From positions 143,878-207,877 of the forward strand of contig JAJFIA010000019.1 of NCBI GenBank assembly GCA_021775255.1: a stretch of DNA of 64,000 nucleotides. Reading direction: 5' to 3'. Shown here in pieces: positions 1 to 8,393 of the stretch (the first letter of the stretch is position 1; each line of letters begins with the position of its first letter). A model generated the notes under the pieces. The model worked only from the letters and a program-made list of their open reading frames with translations. It was not told the origin of the DNA and ran no database searches. Position numbers and translations under genes: made by a program. The DNA is from Roseovarius sp. GTDB lineage: Bacteria > Pseudomonadota > Alphaproteobacteria > Rhodobacterales > Rhodobacteraceae.

Positions 1-74
1 TGAAACCGGTAATATTCCTTGTCCGGCCCAATCAGGTTTTTGACGTTGAAGCTGGCAATTGTGAAATCGGTCAT
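1..74 (-). CDS. Endonuclease/exonuclease/phosphatase family protein, N-terminal fragment
   Basis: Only the first 24 codons lie in the window; the gene runs off the left edge. The translation starts MTDFTIASFNVKNL, which resembles the first beta strand of EEP-fold nucleases and phosphatases, where the Asn of the 'FNV.NL' motif helps bind the catalytic metal. The ATG overlaps the stop of the upstream dehydratase gene as ATGA, so the two are probably translationally coupled. Too little is present to say which substrate the enzyme acts on. Confidence 0.6.
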   Translation of the reverse strand, partial: MTDFTIASFNVKNLIGPDKEYYRF

Positions 75-1054
75 ATCTGATCTCCAAACCTGTCCAGCGC
101 ATTGAGAAACATTTCCCTGTCCACATTGCCGCCCGAGATGAGGGCAATCACCGCATCGCCTTCGATCTGATCCTTGCGCCAAAGTGCTGCTGCCAGCGCC
201 ACGGCCCCGCCCGGCTCGACCACCAGCTTCAGCCGCGCCCAGGCCAGCGCCATGGCGTGCAGGCATTCCTCTTCCGTGACCACAAAACCGGGGCCACAAA
301 GCCGCTTGAGGATCGGAAAGGTAATCTCGCCCGGTGAGGGGGTGACAATCGCGTCGCAAATGCTGCCGGTCAGTTTTGTGTTGCGCTCAATTTGGCCGCT
401 GATCAATGAGCGCGCCACATCATCAAACCCTTCCGGCTCACAGGGGCGCGCCCGCAGCCCCGGCGCATCGGCCTCCAGCGCCAGGGCAATGCCCGAGGTC
501 AGCCCGCCGCCGCCGCAACACACCAGCACATCGGCGCGTTCAATCCCCAAGGCGCGCGCATCCTCGGCAATCTCAAGCCCCGTCGTGCCCTGTCCGGCAA
601 TCACCAACGGCTCATCAAACGGCTTGATCAGCGTGAGGCCGCGCTCGGATGCCAGCCGCGCGCCAATGGCATCGCGGTCCTCATTGGCGCGGTCATAAAG
701 CACCACCTCAGCGCCCAGCGCACGGGTGTTCTCAATCTTCATCGCAGGCGCATCACCGGGCATGATGATCACCGCCGGAATGCCATGTTCGCGCGCCGCC
801 AGCGTCACGCCCTGTGCATGATTGCCGCTGGAAAACGCGATCACGCCGCGATCACGAACATTCGCATCAAGCGCCGAAATGGCCGAGCGCGCGCCGCGAT
901 ATTTGAAACTGCCGGTATGCTGAAGGCATTCCGGTTTCACCAAAACCCGACGCCCGGCAATTTCATCAAGGAAGGGCGACGACAGCAATGGCGTACGCCT
1001 TGCATGGCCGCGCAGGCGTTCTGCGGCGGCCCGGATCATTGCAATATCGCTCAT
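71..1054 (-). CDS. Threonine/serine dehydratase (PLP fold type II)
   Basis: A 327-residue cytoplasmic enzyme expected to deaminate threonine or serine to the 2-oxo acid and ammonia. The PLP lysine sits in SFKYRGA near residue 50, the substrate loop is SSGNHAQG near residue 75, and the phosphate-binding glycine loop is CGGGGLTSG near residue 180. No C-terminal ACT regulatory domain is present, and the length fits the short catabolic or serine racemase-like class rather than biosynthetic IlvA. It overlaps the alpha/beta hydrolase gene upstream and the EEP gene downstream by 4 bp each, indicating one operon. The exact substrate is not settled by sequence. Confidence 0.85.
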   Translation of the reverse strand: MSDIAMIRAAAERLRGHARRTPLLSSPFLDEIAGRRVLVKPECLQHTGSFKYRGARSAISALDANVRDRGVIAFSSGNHAQGVTLAAREHGIPAVIIMPGDAPAMKIENTRALGAEVVLYDRANEDRDAIGARLASERGLTLIKPFDEPLVIAGQGTTGLEIAEDARALGIERADVLVCCGGGGLTSGIALALEADAPGLRARPCEPEGFDDVARSLISGQIERNTKLTGSICDAIVTPSPGEITFPILKRLCGPGFVVTEEECLHAMALAWARLKLVVEPGGAVALAAALWRKDQIEGDAVIALISGGNVDREMFLNALDRFGDQI

Positions 1055-1881
1055 ATGGTCAGCTCCAGCAGGGCCTTGATGGCATTCATCGCCTGCACCT
1101 CATCCAAAAACGGCACATGGCCGCGATTGGGCACCGTGGCCACGATCATGCCGGGATGGCGCGCCTGCATTTTCTCAACCGTGGCAGCCTCCAGCAGGTC
1201 TGAATTTGCCCCCCGGATCAGCGCCAGAGGCAGGCCCATGAAACACTCAAACAACGGCCATAAATCCGCTGCCTCGCCCGAGTTGACCTGCGCCGCAAAC
1301 GCCTGCCCCAGATTTGCATCATAGCGCAGCCGCAACCGGCCCTCCCGCGCTATCCATAAATGCTCGGCATGCGCGCGCCAGCGTTCCAGCGATACATCGG
1401 GGAAGCCTTTGGCAAGGGCGGATTTCAGCCCCGCGGCGGCCTGCTCATAATCGGCATAATCCGGATCCCGGCCGATATAATCCGCGATCCGCTCCAGCCC
1501 CTCTTGCGAAATATCCGGGCCTATATCGTTCAGAATAACGCCTCTGAGGCGGTGTTTGAACATCTGCGCCAGCACCATGGCAATCAATCCGCCGCGCGAG
1601 GTGCCGATGAGTGCCACATCCTTCACCGCCAGATGATCCAGCAATTCAATCACATCATGGGCCTCGCGGATGATGTTGTAATTGCTGAAATCCGGGTCGA
1701 AATCCGATTTGCCGCGCCCCCGGTAATCCATCCGGATGAGATGCACCTTTGGCAGATGCGGTGCCATGAAATCAAAATCCCGCGCATTGCGCGTGAGCCC
1801 GGCAAGCGCCAGCACCGGCTGCCCCGTGCCCGCCTCCTCGTAATACAGCCTGAGGCCGTCGGATGTGGTAAACTGCGCCAT
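1051..1881 (-). CDS. Alpha/beta hydrolase
   Basis: A 276-residue alpha/beta hydrolase fold protein. The nucleophile elbow is GTSRGG near residue 117, so Ser is the predicted nucleophile. The oxyanion region LAGLTRNARDF near residue 27 and the late histidine in NRGHVPF near residue 253 complete the expected triad, with an acid probably in the preceding RGANSDLL segment. It has no signal peptide and is predicted cytoplasmic. The ATG lies directly after the stop of the HAD gene and its end overlaps the dehydratase start, so it belongs to the same operon. The substrate (ester, lactone or C-C bond) is unknown. Confidence 0.85.
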   Translation of the reverse strand: MAQFTTSDGLRLYYEEAGTGQPVLALAGLTRNARDFDFMAPHLPKVHLIRMDYRGRGKSDFDPDFSNYNIIREAHDVIELLDHLAVKDVALIGTSRGGLIAMVLAQMFKHRLRGVILNDIGPDISQEGLERIADYIGRDPDYADYEQAAAGLKSALAKGFPDVSLERWRAHAEHLWIAREGRLRLRYDANLGQAFAAQVNSGEAADLWPLFECFMGLPLALIRGANSDLLEAATVEKMQARHPGMIVATVPNRGHVPFLDEVQAMNAIKALLELTI

Positions 1882-2568
1882 TCAGCCCCCCGCCAGATCA
1901 GGAATGCCGCGCAGATCATTCAGCCGGTGCAGCGGCTGCGCTGGCAGCCTGTCCACCGGCTCGCCTGCGCGATTGACCCAGGCGGTGGTAAAGCCGTACC
2001 CCGCCGCCGCGCAGGCATCCCAGCAGTTGGACGAGACAAACAAAACCTCATCCGGGGCACAGCCAAAGCGCTTGCCCACCAGATCGTAAACCACTGACGC
2101 CGGTTTGAAAATGCCCACATCCTCAACCGACAGCACATCATCCAACACCCCGCCGATGCCCGCAGATTGCACCGCCCCGGCCAGCATTTCGGGCGAGCCG
2201 TTGGACAGAATGCCCGTGTTCATCCCCCCGGCTTTCAGCGCCGCCAGCATTTCGGGCACTTCCGGGTATGCCTCCAGTTCCCAGTAAAGCTGCAACAGGC
2301 GTTCGCGCAGCTCGGCATCATCGCCCATGCCCTCGGCCTCAAGCGCCCAGTCAAGCCCGTCCTGTGTTACCTGCCAGAACTCAAGATGCTGCCCCATCAC
2401 GGCCCGCAGCCAGGTATATTGCAACTGTTTCAATCGCCAATGTCCGGCAATCGCGGGCCAGCACGCGGCGAAATCCCCGCGCCCCGGCTCGGCCGCGGCA
2501 ATGCGCGCGGCGGCGGCCACATCAAACAGGGTGCCATAGGCGTCAAAAATGCAAGTTGTGATCGGCAT
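1882..2568 (-). CDS. Haloacid dehalogenase type II (HAD superfamily)
   Basis: The chosen start gives 228 residues and begins MPITTCIFDAYGTLFD, placing the HAD motif I nucleophile Asp at the N-terminus; a GGGAGC ribosome site lies just upstream, so the track start seven codons earlier is unlikely. Motif II is SNGSP near residue 125 and the late acidic/Asn motif is FVSSNCWDACAAAGYG, which is characteristic of (S)-2-haloacid dehalogenases. The predicted reaction is hydrolysis of 2-haloalkanoates to 2-hydroxy acids, although many members of this family act on other small substrates. It is the first gene of the minus-strand operon. Confidence 0.85.
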   Translation of the reverse strand: MPITTCIFDAYGTLFDVAAAARIAAAEPGRGDFAACWPAIAGHWRLKQLQYTWLRAVMGQHLEFWQVTQDGLDWALEAEGMGDDAELRERLLQLYWELEAYPEVPEMLAALKAGGMNTGILSNGSPEMLAGAVQSAGIGGVLDDVLSVEDVGIFKPASVVYDLVGKRFGCAPDEVLFVSSNCWDACAAAGYGFTTAWVNRAGEPVDRLPAQPLHRLNDLRGIPDLAGG

Positions 2569-2659
2569 GGTTCTGCTCCCGGCTATCATTCAGGCGCAGA
2601 GTGGCACGGATCGCACAAAGGGAAAAGACCCCCTGTTATTCCCCGCTCACGTACATATC

Positions 2660-2673
2660 TTGATATGGGTCAA
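2660..2673 (+). promoter_or_regulatory. FNR/FnrL-type box
   Basis: The sequence TTGATATGGGTCAA matches the Fnr/FnrL consensus TTGAT-N4-ATCAA in nine of ten positions; a G in the sixth consensus position is also common in rhodobacterial sites. It lies about 50 bp before the ATG of the DksA/TraR-like gene, a plausible place for activation under low oxygen. It is also upstream of the divergent HAD operon, so which direction it controls is an inference. Confidence 0.6.
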
Positions 2674-2722
2674 GGCCAGTTTTTGCCTAGTCTGAAACAA
2701 TTACTTTATGAGAGGATTATTA

Positions 2723-3049
2723 ATGATAAAATCAAACGATAAATACCGCACAATGCTCCTGACTCGCCTGTCTGAGCTTGATTCCCGGCTTCACAGTATT
2801 GAAACCGAGCTGGATCAGCCTAATTCAAAAGATTGGGATGAGGCAGCCGTTGAGAACGAAGGCGATGAGGTGCTTGAGCAGCTCGGGCAAAGCGGCCAGC
2901 AAGAGATTGCCCGCATCCGGGCCGCTTTGAAACGCCTGCGTGAGGGCAGCTATGGCATATGCGCGCGCTGCGGCGATCCGATCTCGCCCGAGCGGCTGGA
3001 TGTGTTGCCCGACACGCCCCTGTGCCGGACATGCGCTGCGGCAAACTAG
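2723..3049 (+). CDS. DksA/TraR-family C4 zinc finger protein
   Basis: The second in-frame ATG (MIKSNDKYR) is preceded by GAGAGGA at ideal spacing and is preferred over the track start, giving 108 residues. An N-terminal acidic, coiled-coil-like segment (residues 10-75) is followed by a zinc finger with CARCGDPI and CRTC near the C-terminus. DksA/TraR proteins bind in the secondary channel of RNA polymerase and modify initiation, often with ppGpp. This one is shorter than DksA, so it is a DksA-like paralogue rather than DksA itself. The upstream FNR-type box suggests induction at low oxygen. The small gene that follows is probably co-transcribed. Confidence 0.85.
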   Translation: MIKSNDKYRTMLLTRLSELDSRLHSIETELDQPNSKDWDEAAVENEGDEVLEQLGQSGQQEIARIRAALKRLREGSYGICARCGDPISPERLDVLPDTPLCRTCAAAN

Positions 3050-3144
3050 TGCTGTGCTGAGTTGAGTGTGTTGATAAATCACGGCCATCGGCGGCGCTGT
3101 TCCCGCCACAGGAGGCCAGATAAAAAGCAAAGGGAGTGAACACC

Positions 3145-3354
3145 ATGACCAGCCTGACCATGCAATTACATGCCTTACTGCTTGAAATCAAAGCAACAAA
3201 CCGTGCAGACCGTTGCGCTTTGCAGCCCCGGCTTGACCGCCTGATCCGCGAAATGAAGGCACAGGCCTTGCCGGTCGCCCCTGACACACGGGTGTTGAAC
3301 ACCAAACTGCGGGACGAGGCGATTGAAGCGCAGTTTGATAACCTGCCGGTCTGA
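3145..3354 (+). CDS. Small hypothetical protein
   Basis: A 69-residue protein starting at the ATG that follows AAGGGAG by eight bases; the track's GTG start overlaps that ribosome site. It is rich in Arg, Ala and Leu with an amphipathic, probably all-helical middle (LLLEIKATNRADRCALQPRL). No family was recognised. It lies about 95 bp after the DksA-like gene in the same direction and may share its FNR-type control. It converges with amtB. Confidence 0.5.
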   Translation: MTSLTMQLHALLLEIKATNRADRCALQPRLDRLIREMKAQALPVAPDTRVLNTKLRDEAIEAQFDNLPV

Positions 3355-3385
3355 ACGCCGCCCACCCGCAAGATCATGCACGAAA

Positions 3386-3418
3386 GCCCATCCCCCCGCC
3401 GAAGCAGGGGGGCAGGGC
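3386..3418. terminator. Hairpin between convergent genes
   Basis: CCCCCC (3392-3397) and GGGGGG (3407-3412) form a strong stem with further imperfect pairing of the flanking GCCC and GGGC. It lies between the convergent small gene and amtB. There is no clear T-run on either side, so termination is inferred from position and stem strength only. Confidence 0.45.
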
Positions 3419-3425
3419 CTGTTAC

Positions 3426-4739
3426 CTAGCTGTTGTGATACGCCGCCTCGCCATGGGTGGAAAGATCAAGCCCACGGGATTCATCCTCGGCCGAAACACG
3501 CAGGCCGATGGTCAGGTCGATCGCCTTGAAAAGCGCGAAGGCCACAACCCCGGTCCAGATGATCGTGATGCCCACCGCCTCGGCCTGTATCAGGGTCTGA
3601 CCGATCATGTTATACTCATCGCCGCCGATGCCCCCAAGCGCGGGCGCGGTAAAGATACCGGTGCCGATGGCGCCGATAATGCCGCCGATCCCGTGAATGC
3701 CGAACACATCAAGGCTGTCATCATAACCCAACCTGTTCTTCACCGTGGTGACAAAGAAAAACGTCACGCATGAGGTGCCGGCGCCCAGCACAATCGCCCC
3801 CACCGGCCCGATCGAGCCTGCGGCCGGCGTCACCGCCACCAGCCCCGCAATCATCCCCGAGGCGGCCCCCAGCAAGGAAACCTTGCCGCGCAGACTGCCC
3901 TCGATTATCGCCCAGCCAAGAATCGCACCGGCGGTGGCGGTAAAGGTGTTGATCATCGCCAGCCCCGCGCCGCCATTGGCCTCAAGGTTCGAACCGGCGT
4001 TGAAACCAAACCAGCCCACCCAAAGGATGCCCGCACCCACCAGCGTCAGCGTCATCGAATGAGGTGCCATCATATCGCGGCCATAGCCCTTGCGCTTGCC
4101 CACCACGATCGCACCCACAAGCGCCGCCACACCCGCATTGATATGCACCACCGTGCCGCCGGCAAAATCAAGCGCCCCAAGGTTGAAGATATACCCCGCC
4201 CCGTCCCACACCATATGGGCAATCGGGAAATAGGCAAAAGTGACCCAGCCAAGGGTGAAAATCATCACCGCGCTGAATTTGATCCGTTCGGCAAAGGCGC
4301 CAATGATCAGCGCCGGGGTAATGGCCGCGAATGTCATCTGAAAGGCAATGAACACATATTCGGGGATGACAACGCCCTCCGTAAACGTGGCCGCCATCGA
4401 GTCGGGCGTGACCCCGGCCAGGAAAAGCTTGCCGGTGCCGCCCCAAAACGGCCCGGTACCGCCGCCAAAGGCAAAAGAATATCCGTAGATCACCCAGATC
4501 ACCATCACCAAAGCGGTGATCATCGTGGTCTGCGTCAGAACCGAAAGCATGTTCTTGACCCGCACCAGACCGCCATAAAACAGCGCCAGCCCCGGCAGGA
4601 TCATGAACAATACCATCACGGTTGAGAAAATCATGAAGGCAACATCGCCCTTGTCCATGGTTTCAGTGGCGTCCTGCGCCTGCGCCGCCGTGGCGCTCAA
4701 CAGGGCTGCGGCCGTCAGAAAAAAGTGTGAAAGTCTCAT
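3426..4739 (-). CDS. amtB: Ammonium transporter AmtB
   Basis: With the start at MRLSHFFLTAAALL (GAGGAG six bases upstream) the product has 437 residues and a cleavable signal peptide ending near ATAAQAQ. It shows the hydrophobic segments expected of the Amt/MEP/Rh channel fold. Family motifs are visible: FYGGLVRVKNMLS, VWDGAGYIFNLGALDFAGG with the pore region, HINAG, GWFGFNAGS and the late FGIHGIGG. It would let ammonium or ammonia cross the inner membrane. No PII gene (glnK) is adjacent, unlike the usual glnK-amtB pair. A 19-bp palindrome about 140 bp upstream could be a regulatory site. Confidence 0.95.
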   Translation of the reverse strand: MRLSHFFLTAAALLSATAAQAQDATETMDKGDVAFMIFSTVMVLFMILPGLALFYGGLVRVKNMLSVLTQTTMITALVMVIWVIYGYSFAFGGGTGPFWGGTGKLFLAGVTPDSMAATFTEGVVIPEYVFIAFQMTFAAITPALIIGAFAERIKFSAVMIFTLGWVTFAYFPIAHMVWDGAGYIFNLGALDFAGGTVVHINAGVAALVGAIVVGKRKGYGRDMMAPHSMTLTLVGAGILWVGWFGFNAGSNLEANGGAGLAMINTFTATAGAILGWAIIEGSLRGKVSLLGAASGMIAGLVAVTPAAGSIGPVGAIVLGAGTSCVTFFFVTTVKNRLGYDDSLDVFGIHGIGGIIGAIGTGIFTAPALGGIGGDEYNMIGQTLIQAEAVGITIIWTGVVAFALFKAIDLTIGLRVSAEDESRGLDLSTHGEAAYHNS

Positions 4740-4877
4740 GATTGCTCCTCGTTTCAATCCCGCCATTGCGGTGCTTGAAAGAGTTGTTGGCGCAATATGG
4801 CCCGAGGGGAAGCTTTGAGCACAAGACTTTTGCCGCTCCCCCGCAAAAATGATGATTTTTTGTGCAGCCTCGCATGA

Positions 4878-4896
4878 TTGCCTATGTATTAGGCAA
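4878..4896. promoter_or_regulatory. Perfect inverted repeat upstream of amtB
   Basis: TTGCCTA and TAGGCAA flank a five-base spacer in the intergenic region before amtB. It could be an operator for amtB or a weak hairpin after the small membrane protein gene at 4929-5147. It does not match the NtrC or sigma-54 consensus, and I do not recognise the cognate regulator. Confidence 0.35.
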
Positions 4897-4928
4897 ACGA
4901 CAAAACATTTGCCGCCTCCCGTAACCTG

Positions 4929-5147
4929 CTATCCCAGTATTATGCCCAAAACCACCATCATCAAGCCAATGACCGACAGGAAAAGGGCGGCAGAATTCAC
5001 CGGCACGACCTTTTGTATTGTGGCCCTGAGGGCGTCATCCTCCAGCCCCGCCTTGCGTGCCTTCCAGACGGTCCTGATGCACCAGATCAGCCCGGCAAGC
5101 CCCATGAGCGATACAAACGCCCCGATCCAGATCAAAATTTCCATCAT
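4929..5147 (-). CDS. Small two-TM membrane protein
   Basis: The start MMEILIWIGAFVS is preceded by GGGAGGGC, giving 72 residues rather than 85. Two hydrophobic segments (residues 3-23 and 50-71) flank a positively charged loop (CIRTVWKARKAGLEDDAL), so it is predicted to be a small inner-membrane hairpin. I recognise no named family. It lies upstream of amtB in the same direction but separated by about 190 bp, and is divergent from gapR. Confidence 0.6.
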   Translation of the reverse strand: MMEILIWIGAFVSLMGLAGLIWCIRTVWKARKAGLEDDALRATIQKVVPVNSAALFLSVIGLMMVVLGIILG

Positions 5148-5271
5148 CCGCCCTCCCGTTTCACCCGGCCCTAAATCACTTGGCAAATAACCGCAAGCCC
5201 CACGCCCGAATGCGCCTTGCGGGCGGCGGTCTCTGCGGCTAATCAGGGGCTCTGATATGCAGGAGGCCGCG

Positions 5272-5529
5272 ATGAACGATATGAATACCGACAGCAGTTA
5301 CCGGGTCACCGCAGATGAGCTGCGCCAGTTCATCGAGCGGTTTGAGCGCCTTGAAGCCGAGAAAAAAGACATCATGGATCAGCAAAAAGAGGTGATGGCC
5401 GAGGCAAAATCGCGCGGCTATGACACCAGGGTACTGCGCAAGCTTGTCACCCTGCGCAAACGTGACAAGGATGACATCGCCGAAGAAGAAGCGGTGCTTG
5501 AGATGTATAAAGAAGCCCTTGGGATGTGA
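5272..5529 (+). CDS. gapR: GapR family nucleoid-associated protein (DUF2312)
   Basis: The ATG at 5272 follows AGGAGG at seven bases, giving 85 residues. The sequence VTADELRQFIERFERLEAEK, KSRGYD and LRKLV.LRK are hallmarks of the DUF2312/GapR family. In Caulobacter GapR binds overtwisted AT-rich DNA and supports replication and chromosome organisation; that role is carried over by homology. It is a single-gene unit, convergent with the next gene with only a few bases between stops. Confidence 0.93.
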   Translation: MNDMNTDSSYRVTADELRQFIERFERLEAEKKDIMDQQKEVMAEAKSRGYDTRVLRKLVTLRKRDKDDIAEEEAVLEMYKEALGM

Positions 5530-5532
5530 GAC

Positions 5533-6408
5533 TTACGGCAAGATCAGATTGATGCCCGGAATGCGGGCAATAACAGCCAGATCCTCATCATAAATCTGGG
5601 TCATCCGGTCCACCATTTCATGGTCCCATCCGGGCACATCTATTTCATGATGCAGCGCATCTTCATCAGCATATTTTTCCAAAAACACCGCCGCAACATG
5701 GCATTTCTGCGCCTCTGACATATCCGGCCTTTCCGCCAGGTGATCCTCAAACCGTTGCATGCCTTCGGGCTGCATGATCTGTTGCATCATGGCATATTCG
5801 CCCTTCAGCGGCTGACCGGGCTTCAGCCCTGCCATTTCCCGCATGACCCGCCCCCAGATCAACGGCGTATCCTCATTACACCAGATTGTAATGCCAACAT
5901 TCGGTGCCGCATCACGCATCCGTATGATCAGATCAGACCAGCGGATATCAAACGGGCTATTGCCGCGCAGGAAGCTATCCATGGTGGCGAACCGCGTCTT
6001 GCTCAGAATCAGCGGCAGAAAGGTGGCCGGATTGCAAAGGCCCATGAACAGCTCAATTTCGCAGCCCGCAAACATCTTTTGATAAAACCCCAGCCGGGTT
6101 TCTGCGGTATTATACAACACCCCCCCATAACCCGCCATTTTCGGGGTGCCAAAAAACTGCTGGTTGGTCAGAACAAGGCGCTTTGGTGCATCGCCTTTCA
6201 ATATCGCATCCAGCAACACTTCATGGGTGTTTTCCGATATACCGGTTTCCAGCGCATTGTGTAAAACACCCCGGATCAGATTTTGGTAATCCTTCGGTTC
6301 GGGCACCTCCGTGCCATGCCCGGACAGTAATTCCGAATTTTCCAACAGGCACGCATTCAACCTGCCTTCATCGGTTGCATGTGCCCCTGCGTGAAGTACA
6401 ACTTTCAT
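5533..6408 (-). CDS. Conserved-looking protein of unknown function
   Basis: A 291-residue soluble protein starting MKVVLHAGAHATDEGRL. The N-terminal strand followed by HAGAHATD recalls the phosphate-binding start of sulfotransferase-like proteins, but no PAPS signature can be confirmed, so no function is assigned. Tryptophans and charged residues are evenly spread, there is no signal peptide or membrane segment, and codon use looks like that of its neighbours, which supports a real gene. It lies alone between gapR (convergent) and the ETF-QO gene. Confidence 0.65.
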   Translation of the reverse strand: MKVVLHAGAHATDEGRLNACLLENSELLSGHGTEVPEPKDYQNLIRGVLHNALETGISENTHEVLLDAILKGDAPKRLVLTNQQFFGTPKMAGYGGVLYNTAETRLGFYQKMFAGCEIELFMGLCNPATFLPLILSKTRFATMDSFLRGNSPFDIRWSDLIIRMRDAAPNVGITIWCNEDTPLIWGRVMREMAGLKPGQPLKGEYAMMQQIMQPEGMQRFEDHLAERPDMSEAQKCHVAAVFLEKYADEDALHHEIDVPGWDHEMVDRMTQIYDEDLAVIARIPGINLILP

Positions 6409-6491
6409 GATATTTCCATGCCGGGATTGAATTGCTTGATAACTATACCGGCCTTTTCTACTTAATCAAACCATCTGGTCATGCCAGTATC

Positions 6492-8126
6492 CTACATATT
6501 CGGATAATTCGGCCCATCCCCGCCCTGCGGCGTGACCCAGTTGATGTTCTGGCTCGGGTCCTTGATATCGCAGGTCTTGCAATGCACGCAGTTCTGGAAA
6601 TTGATCACGAACTTGTTGTCCACCACCTCATACACCCCCGCCGGGCAATAACGCTGCGCCGGCTCAGCATATTCCGGCATGTTCACCTTCATCGGAATTT
6701 CCGGATTTTTCAGATGCAGATGCGCAGGCTGGCTTTCCTCGTGATTGGTCATCGAAAAGCTCACATTGGTCAGCCGGTCAAAGCTTAGCGTGCCATCGGG
6801 CTTGGGATAGTCGATCACCTTGAAATCCTTTGCCTTGCCGGTGGCCTCGGCATCATTCTTGCCGTGTTTCAGCGTGCCCAGCAGGCTAAAGCCGAATGTG
6901 TTGGTCCACATATCAAACCCGCCCAGCACCAGACTGGCCACCAGGCCAAATTTTGACCACAGCGGCTTGACGTTGCGCACTTTCTTCAGATCCTTGCCAA
7001 TCGGCCCTGTGCGTACTTCCGCCTCATAATCGCTCAGCTCATCGCCCGCGCGCCCTGCTTCAATCGCGCGGTGTGCGGCCTCGGCTGCGGCCTTGCCCGA
7101 CAGCATCGCATTATGATTGCCCTTGATGCGCGGCACATTGACCATGCCCACCGAACAGCCCAGCAAAGCGCCGCCCGGAAACACCATTTTCGGCATCGAC
7201 TGATAGCCGCCCTCGCTGATCGCCCGCGCGCCGTAAGCGACGCGCTTGCCGCCTTTCAGCAGCTCGGCCACCATCGGATGATGCTTGAAGCGCTGGAATT
7301 CCATATATGGAAACAGATAGGGGTTTTTGTAATTGAGATGTACCACAAATCCCACATAAACTTGATTGTTTTCAATGTGATAGATGAATGATCCTCCGCC
7401 GGCATTTGATCCAAGAGGCCAGCCCATTGTATGGGTCACGCTGCCTTCTTTATGCTTTTTGGGGTCGATCTCCCAGATTTCCTTCATGCCAAGGCCAAAT
7501 TTCTGCGGCTCATGGCCCGCCGACAGGTCATATTTCGCAATCACTTCCTTGGACAATGATCCGCGCACGCCTTCGCTGAGGAACACATATTTGCCGTGCA
7601 ATTCCATCCCCGGCTCATAATTCGGCCCTTCCGTGCCATCGGCATTCCTACCAAACTCACCGGCGACCACACCTTTGAGGCTGCCAGCCTCGTCATATAC
7701 CAGCTCGGAACAGGCCATGCCGGGAAACACCTCAACCCCCAGCGCCTCGGCCTGCTCGGCCATCCAGCGACAGACATTGCCCATGCTGACAATGTAATTG
7801 CCGTGGTTGTTCATCAAAGGCGGCATCGGAAAATTGGGAATTCGGATTTGCCCGCCATGCCCAAGCATATAAAACCGATCGCTTTTCACCCTGGTATTCA
7901 ACGGCGCGCTTTTGGCCTGCCAATCCGGGATCAGCGCATCCAGACCGCTGGTATCCAGCACCGCCCCCGACAGGATATGCGCCCCCACTTCAGAGCCCTT
8001 TTCCAGCACCACAACCTCGCGCTCGGGGTCAAGCTGCTTGAGGCGGATCGCAGCGCTCAGCCCGGCCGGGCCAGCACCCACAATCACAACATCATATTCC
8101 ATGGTTTCGCGGGGCTCGGTTGTCAT
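6492..8126 (-). CDS. Electron transfer flavoprotein-ubiquinone oxidoreductase
   Basis: A 544-residue inner-membrane-associated flavoprotein that passes electrons from reduced ETF to ubiquinone. The FAD-binding Rossmann motif is DVVIVGAGPAGLSAAIRL near residue 10. The C-terminus carries the 4Fe-4S ligands, CPAGVYEV and CVHCKTCDIKDPSQNI. Length and domain order match ETF dehydrogenases from bacteria and mitochondria. It links fatty acid and amino acid oxidation, and methylated-amine catabolism such as the dimethylglycine dehydrogenase-like gene at 50-53 kb, to respiration. It is monocistronic here, divergent from greA. Confidence 0.96.
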   Translation of the reverse strand: MTTEPRETMEYDVVIVGAGPAGLSAAIRLKQLDPEREVVVLEKGSEVGAHILSGAVLDTSGLDALIPDWQAKSAPLNTRVKSDRFYMLGHGGQIRIPNFPMPPLMNNHGNYIVSMGNVCRWMAEQAEALGVEVFPGMACSELVYDEAGSLKGVVAGEFGRNADGTEGPNYEPGMELHGKYVFLSEGVRGSLSKEVIAKYDLSAGHEPQKFGLGMKEIWEIDPKKHKEGSVTHTMGWPLGSNAGGGSFIYHIENNQVYVGFVVHLNYKNPYLFPYMEFQRFKHHPMVAELLKGGKRVAYGARAISEGGYQSMPKMVFPGGALLGCSVGMVNVPRIKGNHNAMLSGKAAAEAAHRAIEAGRAGDELSDYEAEVRTGPIGKDLKKVRNVKPLWSKFGLVASLVLGGFDMWTNTFGFSLLGTLKHGKNDAEATGKAKDFKVIDYPKPDGTLSFDRLTNVSFSMTNHEESQPAHLHLKNPEIPMKVNMPEYAEPAQRYCPAGVYEVVDNKFVINFQNCVHCKTCDIKDPSQNINWVTPQGGDGPNYPNM

Positions 8127-8393
8127 TGGTCAATCCTTATCTGGCAGGCATGAAATGGCTGTTTCGTCGTTACCGTGTGATCTGGCTCAAGGTCAATCAG
8201 TACCACACGTTAAAACCGGCAAAAAGCGGCACTATTTCAAACTTTGAGGCCTGTTTGCACCGGGATAACACTCAAGTTCCCTTTATCTCTCTTGCATCCG
8301 CCTGCCTGCTCAGGGCACTCTGGCCTCAATATCCGACAAAAACACGCCAGGGCGCAGGCTGCATTGCCCCGGCTTAATACAGTGGACAAGACC

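Noticed and set aside
174-698. Opposite-strand ORF inside the threonine dehydratase gene
   Set aside because: Shadow frame with no ribosome site and biased Ser/Pro/Arg content; many similar track lines were left out for this reason.
4740-4928. NtrC or sigma-54 site before amtB
   Set aside because: No TGGCAC-N5-TTGC or TGCACC-N5-GGTGCA pattern was found; only the unrelated dyad is convincing.
8170-8192. FNR-like TTGAGCCAGATCAC upstream of the ETF-QO gene
   Set aside because: Mismatches at the outer consensus base of both half-sites; too weak beside the clear box at 2660.
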